Position numbers and translations under genes: made by a program
Part shown: positions 55,060 to 64,000 of the stretch, piece after piece
How positions within the stretch are numbered: position 1 is the first letter of the stretch
How the letters are laid out: each line of letters opens with the position of its first letter
NCBI RefSeq assembly: GCF_004798865.1
Contig: NW_025336416.1
Span: 1-64,000, forward strand
Length of the DNA stretch: 64,000 nt
Source of the DNA: Varanus komodoensis
Taxonomy: Eukaryota; Chordata; Lepidosauria; Squamata; Varanidae
Reading direction: 5' to 3'
The notes under the pieces: model-generated
What the model was told of the DNA's origin: nothing
The model's database searches: none
What the model saw: only the letters and a program-made list of their open reading frames with translations

Positions 55060-58000
55060 TATCCACTTATTTTCAATCAAAGTTTTTTGAAAATGCAGGC
55101 TATAATGAAAGAAGCACAACACATCATCAATGTAATATACTTTTACATGATAGTCCACATGGAAAAGTGAATTGAAATCGGGGAGGATAAAAATTGATGC
55201 TTGTTTTCAAAAATGAAAAATTAAATTGGATTTTTTTGATTTAAATTGGAGTTTTAAAAATAAAATGCTTTATTGAGAAAAATCTATCTAAAGATAGTTG
55301 ACTATTTAAGATAGATTATAGTCCAATGGTTATTTCTCATGAAATAAGGATTAGCTTTTAATTAAGTAGCATGAGGCTATATATTCATGCAGTGTTTAAA
55401 ATTTTTGGTAAATGAATTGCATATCCAGGTTTCCGTAAGATTTCTCTGACTGGAAGATGCTATGTTTTACTGTTTTCAAAACTTTGAATTGGTGTCTACA
55501 GAGATCACACATCTCCTCTTCACAGCAAATGTTATAAAATAACCTTACAGGGTTGAAAAAAAGACCATAATCTTGTTGTTCCCTTGCAAATATACATACA
55601 CAGAATCAGCCCCTTATCTCTTAAGGGCTAAGTCTCAAAAATGAATAGAAGAAAATTGTTGGAAGTGGAATAAATCTGCACAAGAAGCTAAGTGTTGAGG
55701 AGGGAGGGGAAGCAGTAAAAGTGAAAGTGAAACTTTTTGTTCAGAGTATTCCCTAAGTCTTTGGATCTTTTTGTGTGTAGCCTTAGGATTCGGGTTAGGG
55801 TGAAGTACCTATCAAACTTCACCTGAAGTACTTATCATATTATTCTTTCTCTGGAGAATAAAACCTATAATGGAAGCAGCCTGTAAAAGAGACCCTATTT
55901 AGGAATATTTTAATGAAGTTCCTCTACCGATGGGTAAGGCATGCATGCATGCAAATTATGTAGAAACCCACGAGGTAAATCTAGTCTTACTGTGATTTAA
56001 ATTATGATTGAAATCAGTCTACCATGGTTGAAATCTCTACTGTGGTATAAAGAGCATAGAATTCGGATGGATCTGCATTCTAACTATTGTACATTGATGA
56101 TGAAGATCATTTTTATATAGTAATTTTGGTGATGAATGGCATAAGGATTTTTATGTATTGCAGCCTTACCTTTCTGTCTGAAGAGACATTCTGTAACAGC
56201 TTGTTGTTATCATGAATACAGATCAGTATTGCCAAAATTTATACATTCAGCATCCTTTTGAATCTTGCTCCCAGTTCTGCACTTGAAGATCAGACAACTG
56301 TGGAAAATATATTTCTTAACCACACTGTTCTCAGGGTGGTTGCTCATATCATATACTTCGTCACTGTGCCAAAAGTGGCACTGCGATTGTTTTATTTTCT
56401 TTATCTTTTAAATTATTTAGGTCACTTTTAATAGAATTGCGCCACTTTGTAAGTGATGAGTCAATTCTAACCATTTTTCTTCATTTCATGTGCACAGGTT
56501 TCACAGATGTGTATGTGTAGAATTGAAATAACTTGCTAGGGGAGTTAAACTGCAATTTTTGTATTGCTTGGTATAACTCTCTGAAGTATAAGGCTGTCTA
56601 TTTCATTTCCATTTAATCCGAAGTATGCGCTTAAGAAGCCTGAAGGACTATGTTCATTGCAATTCCATTATTAGAGGGGTAGCAGTGTGGTGCCGATGGA
56701 CATCAGTGGCTCCTCAGACACCTTTCTTGGCACCCTCCATATTGCCATTTTCCTTTTATTTCTATTGTTTCTAAAAGAACAGAACGTAGTACTGCATTTC
56801 AGTTTGCGTGCTGTGGGATTGCTTCGAAGCAAGTGGGATCAATTCAGCGTGAAGTGAGTGGGGAGAGTCCCTCATCTTTTTCCATGAATGCCTCTGGGCC
56901 ACGCGTGGTGCTCAGAGTCATACTTAGGAAATGAACTTGGCAGATTGCCATAGGCAAATGTTTTCATCTTCCATTTTGTGGTGGTTTTAATGAGTATTGC
57001 TTTGCATAAGGGTAGATATGCTATGGGCTGTACGCAATCTCAGTCTAACTTAAGTCCATTCGTTCCTGTGGGTTGGCTCTACATAATACTGTGGTTTAAA
57101 AATAGTTCTGATTTTCCCCAAGAAGACATGGGAAATGCAGTTTTGTGTAGGTATTGACAGTGCTAGGTTGGCTCTATTAGAGCGAGGCAGATGATTGGTT
57201 TTCTCCCTTTTCCTTGTATGCAGCCATTAGTTAGTAGACTTAGTGTTGCTGTTTCTCAGTTTTCATTTATTTTGCAATATAGTTGTGTATTTGGTTTCTA
57301 GAAGGAAATACCACTAATTTTGTTTGAGAACCAGAAACTTTGTGATAACATCCAATTTTATTATGGTTTCCAATCTCATGGTCATTGCCCTGGATGGGAG
57401 GGAAATAGTCCAATGAAATGGAAGGCTCTGATGGGGAGAAGGAAGTTGCTGGCAAATATAATTTGAGAGGAATTATTTTCTGAAACCAAGAATAAGTCAA
57501 GGCGTGAACCAAAAAGGCGTGAGCCAAGGCAAGGAAGGTGAGGGTGTAGAGATCACTTTCAAGAACAGCTTAATGATTTGGGGATCTAAATTACTGTTAG
57601 ATTTTTTTTAAGATTAATTCGATGTGGAAAATAATTCTCTTGATGCAGTTATATTTAAGATAACTAATGCTAGATCACTGGTCTTGGTTTAGATTTTCAT
57701 AACAAGGTATTGCATATATTTGCAGTGGTTTCTGCTTTGTTGATAGTGTATAATTACAGAGAAAACATTTGAGAAGCCTCTTTCAGCATGTTTTGTGCCT
57801 ATTATATATTCTTGTTTTCTCTTCTTCTAGATTTTGGACCTGGGTACATGTCTCCTGTTCTTATCCTCTTGTGTGGTTTTATGCCCAGATTTAATTTATG
57901 GCAGCCTGGTGATCTATCCACAAATCTTAAATGACTCATTGGTTTGTCATTTTCCATCTTTTAAGAACTGCTGAATTACATTTCCAACTTCTAAGATACG

Positions 58001-58550
58001 CAGACAATAATTACCCAGAAACTAATTTCCCTCAAAACCCTGATTTTTGTGTCATTTGTACATAACACAGTTCACATGTAGATATTATTGTTCTGTTTCA
58101 TTTAGTGTTGAGCATTCAAAACATGTCATGATGTCATCTAGAAATGTACTTTATTTGGGCTTCTCTGTGAACTGCAGCCGCCTGTTCTTTTAAATATGCT
58201 ACACGTAACAGATTAAGTGAGTCATCAGCCAACTGTGTAGTCATTAGTTTGTTGGATAATAACATGCAGAGCACAGTGAAGCATCTTCTTGTATTCAGTT
58301 TTGTAACAAAATTCCCATTGTGGGATCCGTTCAAGACTGCACTATTAACATTTAGCAAAGCAAGTACAATTCCACCTCTCTACTAAATAGTGGTGTGTGT
58401 ACTTGTGTGCGTATATGTGAGCCAGTGTTCTAACCCCACAGGCTCACACTGTTTTGACATTACTTGGGTTGAAAGGTGACCTTGCAGCCTGATCCCATGC
58501 TTGATTGCTTGGAAGTAAGGCATTCTTGATTAAGAACTTATCCTGCAATA
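55060..58550. other. Unassigned intronic sequence, about 3.5 kb
   Basis: AT-rich DNA with no gene and no confidently placed repeat. Short GCATGCATGCATGC runs (55939) only. Confidence 0.5.
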
Positions 58551-58556
58551 TAGATT

Positions 58557-58596
58557 TGTGTGTGTGTGCACGGACACACACACACACACACACACT
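58557..58596. repeat. (TG)n-CACGGA-(CA)n self-complementary microsatellite
   Basis: A TGTGTGTGTGTGTG run is joined by CACGGA to an ACACACACACACACACACAC run. The two halves are complementary and can form a hairpin with a short loop. Confidence 0.8.
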
Positions 58597-58794
58597 AAGA
58601 CTGCCCATCCGTTGAAGATGACCATACTCTAGAGAGGTCCTAAAATTCTTGAATTTTTACATTCATTGATTTAAATAATTTGAAAGTTGCTTTTTAGGGC
58701 TGAGTTCTAAAATTCTAAATCTTAAGAGATATAAAAAAGATCAAAACTTCTTGTAGCCATACCAAAAAATATACAGATTACTCTGAGAAAAGTA

Positions 58795-58870
58795 AAGCAG
58801 CCCATAGGTTATGAATGAGTTCCGTACCTGAGAAAACATAAATTCAGATGAAGTTGAATTGTATAGATAA
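58795..58870. mobile_element. MITE family 2 fragment
   Basis: GCAGCCCATAGGTTATGAAT, then GAGTTCCGTACCTGAGAAAA, matches the left end of 52565-53039 (CAGTCCCTGGGTTACAAATG, GAGTTCAGTTCCTGAGAAAA). Only one end remains. Confidence 0.5.
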
Positions 58871-59228
58871 CAAATATTCCAATTTAAGCTGGAGACATGA
58901 TAATGCAGTGGGTACATATTTCCAAATGTGGTGGAAATGTAAATATATAATGAATTTTTGAAAGATGTTTTTAAAGAGTGCAGTAAAATACAAAGTCTGA
59001 ATATAGATATATGCCCTGGAATTGCATTACTCTAGGTATTTGATAAAAAACAATGGAGCTGGAACAATGAAGCCTTAATAACAAATTTAATAACTACAGT
59101 GAGATTATTTACAGGTATCTGCTGCTAGTGGGTGGGGAGCCTTCTCCAGCTGTCCTTAAGTACTCCTTTGACACTTTGGGGTGGCTGAGAAAGATTGCTG
59201 CCTGCTAGCTTTTCTTTCACTCTTACTG

Positions 59229-59252
59229 TGCTGGTGCTGGTGCTGGTGCTGC
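59229..59252 (+). repeat. (GTGCTG)4 hexanucleotide repeat
   Basis: Four copies of GTGCTG in a row, with CTGGTGCTGG text. Length variation is likely. Confidence 0.8.
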
Positions 59253-59424
59253 TTCTTTGCCTTGCCCATGGCTTATTTTGTTATCTTGGTTCAGACAATA
59301 CAGTAAGCCATGGGGGTTTTAAGAAGTCGTACTACAATCTATAGCTAGTTGCAGTGTTTTGTACCTTACAATTGGTGTATGTTGGCATGCCATCTCTGGT
59401 AAAGGAATTAGCACATAGCCAACA

Positions 59425-59590
59425 AGGATAGAAGCCACTGACATCTGCCTTCTGTCCAATTCCCTTTAAAGCCATCCAGATTGGCAGCCATTACCACTTA
59501 CTGTGGCAGCAAATTCCACAATTTACCCATACACTGTGTGAAGAAGTACTTCTTTTTATCTGTCCTATACCTCTCACCCATTTGCTTCAT
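59425..59590 (-). mobile_element. CR1-type LINE C-terminal fragment, antisense
   Basis: ACACTGTGTGAAGAAGTACT is the antisense of a text reading YFFTQ, and GGCAGCAAATTCCACAATTT that of LWNLLP-type text. Together they are a CR1 C-terminal region, as in 31440. A second, diverged antisense LINE text follows to about 59770. Confidence 0.6.
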
Positions 59591-60033
59591 GCTGTACAAT
59601 CCTACTCAGGGCAGCTGTTGCAAAACTGCTGTTGTGTTTAGACTTTCTGCCTACCCTCCCACAGCATCTGGGCAGCTGTATTGTGCATCAGGTAGATTCT
59701 GTATAGTCTGGATGCCATGTAAAGTGCAGTGTAATCATCCAGTTCAGATATAACTACTGGAGGTAACTGAGGTCAGGTCCTACTGTTCCATATACCAAAC
59801 AAATCAGAACTTCTAAAAAGCAATCCTGCTTATCTCCAGGCAGGACAACCACTGATGTTTACATTAAAACCGAAGTTAAGCATGAGAAATGTTCCATATT
59901 TCTTTTAGTCATGCTTGCTTCGGATGGTCTTCAGCAAGTCCCTATCCTTAAATAGTCCTCTGTCACATTAATTTTCATGGGGTAAGATTGTCTGGCATGA
60001 ATGAGAAAAGAATTGAATAAGGTTTTTGTGCTC

Positions 60034-60085
60034 ATAATGCACGTGATAAATTGTTGAGCATAATGCACGTGATAAATCGTTGAGC
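60034..60085 (+). repeat. 26-base tandem duplication with CACGTG E-boxes
   Basis: ATAATGCACGTGATAAATTG plus TTGAGC occurs twice in tandem with one C/T change. Each copy has the palindromic E-box CACGTG. It is not part of a named repeat. Confidence 0.85.
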
Positions 60086-60089
60086 TCAA

Positions 60090-61245
60090 ATGTCTTACTG
60101 TGGAGTAGAACTTGCAGAGATAACTCTGCTTTGTTCTATTTTTATGCATATAAATCAACACCAAAAAATTTACCACCTTGCTGCTTGCAAGTATTGAGGT
60201 GTAAATTGAGTGATGAGAAGAAGAGGCTCTTGTAGAAAGGCTGGAAGGACTGGAGTGGTGTGCAGGTTAAACTCTGTCTTGGAAATCTGCTAGCCATCCA
60301 CTGACACAGCGTGTGTGTGCAGTGAGGGAGGCAGTTTTCTAGACAGTGGATAAAATGGCTTGCAGAGTCATTAATTATTAATGTAATCACAAGAGAAGGA
60401 AACTTGTTGATGTTGTACGCTGAAATGCTAGCTGTCCTGAGCAGTCCTGTTACCTTTGGGAGTCAGTGACTGCATTTGGATGCAGTGGCTGCTTTTCCTG
60501 TTTTGTAAACCATGGTTTATGAAATCAAAGACAAGTGCTGTGGATAATGCTCCTTGGCTCTTCCTTTCTCTGTGCACTGGTTTTGGCATGAAGATCTTGG
60601 CTTGTTCCTGTTAGTTCATAACTGGGGCAGTCTTTCATAATGTCTATTAATAATCCAAGATAATAACTCAAGGGGAGGAGCAAGGGAGGAATACTTTGCC
60701 ATGGTTTCATAAATCATGGTGTGATTGGAGCTCTTGCAGAACTCTTGCTGGGATAGTATGTCAGGGAATTATTTTAAATTGGAGAGGCAACAACAGATTG
60801 GTCAGTCTGGCTTGATGGAGAAGCCTCAGTTGGGGGCTGTTTGAGAGGATGGAATCCAAGAAGTTGACATAAGAATGGAGCAGGAAGGAGGAGGCAGAAC
60901 TAGGGATGGAGCAAGCAGAAGATAGGAATTAGAGGTAAGGCACCGTGTAGGAGGCTTAGATGGGAGGTAAGGCGATGGCAGTTGGAATGTAAGAAAGGGA
61001 GACTGAAGAAAGCGGCAAGGGGAGGGGGAATGGAAACAACCCTCAGTGCAGGAATTTGCATAGTCATTCTCAGCTCAAGAAGTTGAGGAGAACCTGGCCC
61101 TTGTCCTTTGCCAGGTTAATATAGCAGTGTTGCCCTTCCTGTTCTAGAATGGGGAACATGGGAGTCCTGTACCAATGGGAATTGGACTCCAGGGAGGATA
61201 TGAGCTGGACGTTCCAGAGGAGAGGGGTGGCAGTTTTCCTGTTGG
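60090..61245. other. Unassigned intronic sequence
   Basis: No gene. GGAGGAAG-rich purine text at 60860-61040 is low complexity. Confidence 0.45.
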
Positions 61246-61249
61246 TCAC

Positions 61250-61380
61250 AAAGCTTTAGCTCAGGCTAATGATCCTCCAGATATGTTGAGCTATCACTCC
61301 CATCATCACTGGCCATTAGCTGTGCTGGCTGGGGCTGATGAAACTTGGGGACCAAGAGCTTCTGGAGTACCACAGTCCCT
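61250..61380. mobile_element. hAT MITE, diverged
   Basis: GATCCTCCAGATATGTTGAG, then TCACTCCCATCATCACTGGC, CATTAGCTGTGCTGGCTGGG and GAGCTTCTGGAGTACCACAG, is the palindromic family of 49605. Flanking 8-mers do not match, so a target duplication is not visible. This explains most of the 144-residue frame at 61175-61609. Confidence 0.6.
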
Positions 61381-61949
61381 TAGACCTGCTTTTGTGCTTG
61401 GCTTGTGTGTACCAGGGCTAGCACCTCAGTTCACTCCCTTAGACTGGTGCAATAGAACATCTCAGGCATTGATCATTGATGTAAATTACCTTGTCATTAA
61501 AAAATCAGTGATGTTTCGTGCTTACCTGTGGATATGGCTTCAGTGGGAAGGATGGAAGATACTGTTTAAATGTGCCCTTCTGTGGGGAGGCACACAAACA
61601 TGGTTTTAGCACAAAGTCCAGATATGTTTGATTATGTCCCTTTCCATTGCATCACAGAAATACCTTGAGTAAGTTACACTCTGTTTGAAGGATAGATGAA
61701 GATAAATTATAAAACTATTTGAAGAACAAGGTTGAGGTCTAGATTATATTATTTCTGTCATGTTGCAGAATCTTGAAACAGCTTTTACGTGGTTGTGGAC
61801 CCCTGCTACCACCATAACATTAACATTGCACCATCTGTGTGTTAGTTTTTACATCTAGCCTGAAAATTGCCTTTGGGTGTTGCAGCCATTGGGTTCAATC
61901 TGCAAGTGAACAAGACCTGTGCCTGTTATTCTGGAGTGCTTTATATTCT
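61381..61949. other. Unassigned intronic sequence
   Basis: Nothing recognised between the hAT MITE and the next SINE. Confidence 0.4.
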
Positions 61950-62100
61950 TACTTGAGAACCAGTGTTAGAGGGCTGGACTGGGAAATCTGGGTTCTAGTC
62001 CCAACTTGGCCATGAAGCTCACTGAGTGACTTGGGGCCTTGTAACTTAACCTGTTGTTGTGAGGATCAAATGGAAAAAAATGATGGGATATAACTGCAGT
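61950..62100 (+). mobile_element. tRNA-headed SINE, diverged
   Basis: TGGGTTCTAGTCCCAACTTG, GCCATGAAGCTCACTGAGTG and TGTTGTTGTGAGGATCAAAT match the reference SINE with losses; the end GGGATATAAC is recognisable. Confidence 0.6.
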
Positions 62101-62118
62101 GTAGCACCAGCACCACCA

Positions 62119-62119
62119 C

Positions 62120-62157
<38 letters not shown>
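62119..62157 (+). repeat. (AAC)n microsatellite
   Basis: About 13 units of CAA/AAC directly after the SINE. Confidence 0.9.
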
Positions 62158-62636
62158 GATACAGCTGAAAACCCAGCATCACTGTATCTCATTTGGTTTT
62201 GCAACTCTTTGATGGCAACAATTGACTGTAAATCATGCATTCTTGATCTAGCTTTTGCATCTTCCTCTGGAAAGTATCACCTTTCTTTAGAACACTTGGT
62301 CTCAGCTATATCCAGTGAGCTCCAATTTGGTATTGACTGTTAAAGCTTTAGCTAGGAATTAACTTTTCAAGTCCTAGGCTTTTGCTTGACAAATAGCAAC
62401 AATAAGAGTTGGCTTATTTCCAGGCTTTTCTTGGCAGCCACAATGAGTAGAGATTTCTTTATTAAAAAATAAATAAAAGACAACTGTGAGAGTTTAGTAA
62501 TGTGAAACTTGGTGAAAGTTATGAAATCCAGTGCTTGCATGAAGGATGCAGAATTCGTACAGACTTGATGCAAAATAGTGAAGCTCAGAATATTTTCTTA
62601 GGTAAGTTATGTATCACCTTCCCCATCCCATTAATA

Positions 62637-62815
62637 CAGTTGTTCCCAATCTTTTTTCACTTGTGCACCCCTTGGGAGCCCATTTCCATAAATTGTACCC
62701 TTCATATTAGCAAAACGTTTGTAATTCATATAGTTGCTGTTATTTTTGCCATTGTTCATTTTTTTTTTGCGTATCCCTAAATGTCCTGGTTTGTACCTCA
62801 GGTTGGGAATTGCTG
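62637..62815. mobile_element. Non-autonomous hAT element with perfect 8-bp duplication
   Basis: CAGTTGTTCCCAATCTTTTT at the left and CTCAGGTTGGGAATTGCTG at the right are imperfect inverted repeats. CATTAATA occurs exactly at 62629-62636 and at 62816-62823. The 179-bp body keeps CACTTGTGCACCCCTTGGG and GCGTATCCCTAAATGTCC of the CAGTGGTTCCCAA family. It has no transposase. Confidence 0.9.
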
Positions 62816-63189
62816 CATTAATACATTAGCTGTTTTATTCCTGTACTTGGATACTTCAGGATGCTTCAACAAGTAAGCCATTCCAGTTGACAGTACAGCA
62901 ATCACATGAAAATACCAGAAGCTTTATAATAATTAGTTTACATGTACCTGTCAAAATCTGACAGCATGTGTTCAGATGGGTAAAACCCGAGGACTATTGG
63001 GGTCAGGGGGACAAATACAAAACAAGCAGTGAAGTTTTATATATACTTAAAAGAAGACTGTCATCAGTTAGCAATACAGCATATTTGAGACTGGTCAGCT
63101 GTACATCAAATTTAGAGTGTTTGGATATACATAACATGGCCATGTGGTGGAGTTGAATGCTCAGCCATGAACAATACCTAAGTGTTATA

Positions 63190-63400
63190 TTTCCACGTTG
63201 TTGTTGTATGCCATTAAGTTATCTCCAGTTTATGGTGGCTGTATGAATGAATGCCCTCCAAAACGTTCTGTTCTTGATAGCCCTGCTTCGCTTAGCCTCC
63301 GCTCAAGGCTGTGGCTTCCTTTACGGCATGTTCTGACTTGATTTGATCTCGGACCCACTTGTTAATCTTTCCGTTGGTCCAGGGTTTTCCTCCAGCACCA
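63190..63400 (-). mobile_element. RTE-like LINE 3' end, antisense
   Basis: TTGTTGTTGTATGCCATTAA, CTCCAGTTTATGGTGGCTGT and GAATGAATGCCCTCCAAAAC match the left part of the 17245 copy (TGTTGTCAAGTCGTC, CTATGGCAACCATATGAATG). It is 5'-truncated. Confidence 0.6.
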
Positions 63401-63404
63401 TGTT

Positions 63405-64000
63405 TCAGATTCAGACAGCAGCACACACATGGCACACGTAATCCAGAAATATTAATATTGCATCTTCATAATGTTCCCAGTTTATGTGGGGCATTTGTGT
63501 ATTGTGCATGACTAACAGCACTAATGTGCAGAAGAAACCTCCTGCAGATTTATTTCATTATTTTATGAAAATCCTGTGTGTCACACTGGAAAACCAATAC
63601 CATCTGTAGTAAATGTAGCTTTCTGTATCCTCAGGCTTATCAGCCTGGGCAGTTTATTCAGTCTTTCCTCTTTTGCTTGTGAGAAGAAAATAACTCCCCA
63701 GCTCCGTTCTGTTGCATACTGTGTTGTTCAGGAATTCCCTAGGGTATGAGCCATCAAAATTCTACCAAATGTCAGAAACTTTGATCTGGTAGGTAATAAA
63801 CTGTTGACAGATTTTTGGAGTGTAACATTGTGAATGGGAATAACAGAAGGATGATTTTTTTTTTAAAGTATCTGGCTTTAGCCTTGCAGGTGCTACTTAT
63901 GATAACAGGGATATACTTCCTTGCTGACTAATAGAAGGGAACTAAACTGATTAATTTCTTACCTTACAATTTCTCTACCTTGAAAACTGGACTGTTGTGG
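63405..64000. other. Unassigned intronic sequence at the window edge
   Basis: No gene, RNA or named repeat recognised. The presumed intron continues past the window. Confidence 0.4.

Larger units (their letters stand above)
32981..64000 (+). other. Start of a long first intron (inferred)
   Basis: The donor at 32981 is GTGAGT. Downstream sequence is AT-rich with scattered old repeats and no clear exon. No convincing acceptor followed by a recognisable coding exon was found. If the exon call is right, the intron exceeds 31 kb and its 3' end is outside the window. One 63-base candidate exon lies at 54833. Confidence 0.45.

Noticed and set aside
61175-61609. 144-residue plus frame
   Set aside because: Most of it is a hAT MITE; no protein family.
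1-64000. CRISPR arrays, operons, prokaryotic toxin or defence systems
   Set aside because: No direct-repeat and spacer pattern, no ribosome-binding sites or tandem genes; the sequence is vertebrate.

Overview
This is eukaryotic, vertebrate-type DNA and almost certainly from a squamate reptile (lizard or snake). That inference rests on the repeats: 3' ends of a BovB/RTE LINE, a tRNA-headed SINE family with an L2/CR1-like tail (about ten copies on both strands), Sauria-SINE-like fragments, a 5S-rRNA-like SINE, abundant L2 and CR1 pieces, and several families of inverted-repeat DNA transposons. I see no operons, CRISPR array, phage or bacterial feature. Nearly all short open frames are chance frames or transposon debris.

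Positions 1-32300 are repeat-rich and apparently intergenic. The main items are two BovB 3' ends (2876-3262 plus, 7614-8006 minus), two sense L2 pieces (9895-11050, 13130-13831), an RTE-like LINE holding an 8-bp-TSD hAT element (17245-18125), an L2 split by a block of SINEs (19802-21560), a local duplication (20331-20697 and 27895-28589), a CR1 with recognisable endonuclease and reverse-transcriptase pieces (30370-31880), and a tail-to-tail SINE pair (29453-29663).

Positions 32330-33270 form a CpG island without a TATA box, with GC boxes and a GCAGCCATGTT element. It is the likely promoter and first exon of a plus-strand host gene. The exon is read to end at 32980, where a consensus splice donor (CTG|GTGAGT) follows. 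G-rich runs just downstream on the plus strand agree with plus-strand transcription. I cannot name the gene; the exon may be untranslated or may encode an Arg/Ala/Gly-rich N-terminus.

Positions 32981-64000 read as the start of a long first intron that leaves the window. It is AT-richer, with fewer SINEs. It holds two inverted copies of one mariner-like MITE (38001-38757 and 41430-41937), a CR1 carrying both a MITE and a SINE, an antisense RTE with an endonuclease-like region, several antisense L2 pieces, two hAT MITEs with 8-bp target duplications, and an unidentified coding-like stretch at 43047-43491 that may be a retropseudogene.

I found no clear new biological system. The points most worth checking are the coding-like stretch, the CpG-island gene start, the duplicated block, and the nested insertions that give relative ages. 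Family names come from memory of consensus features, not from a search.
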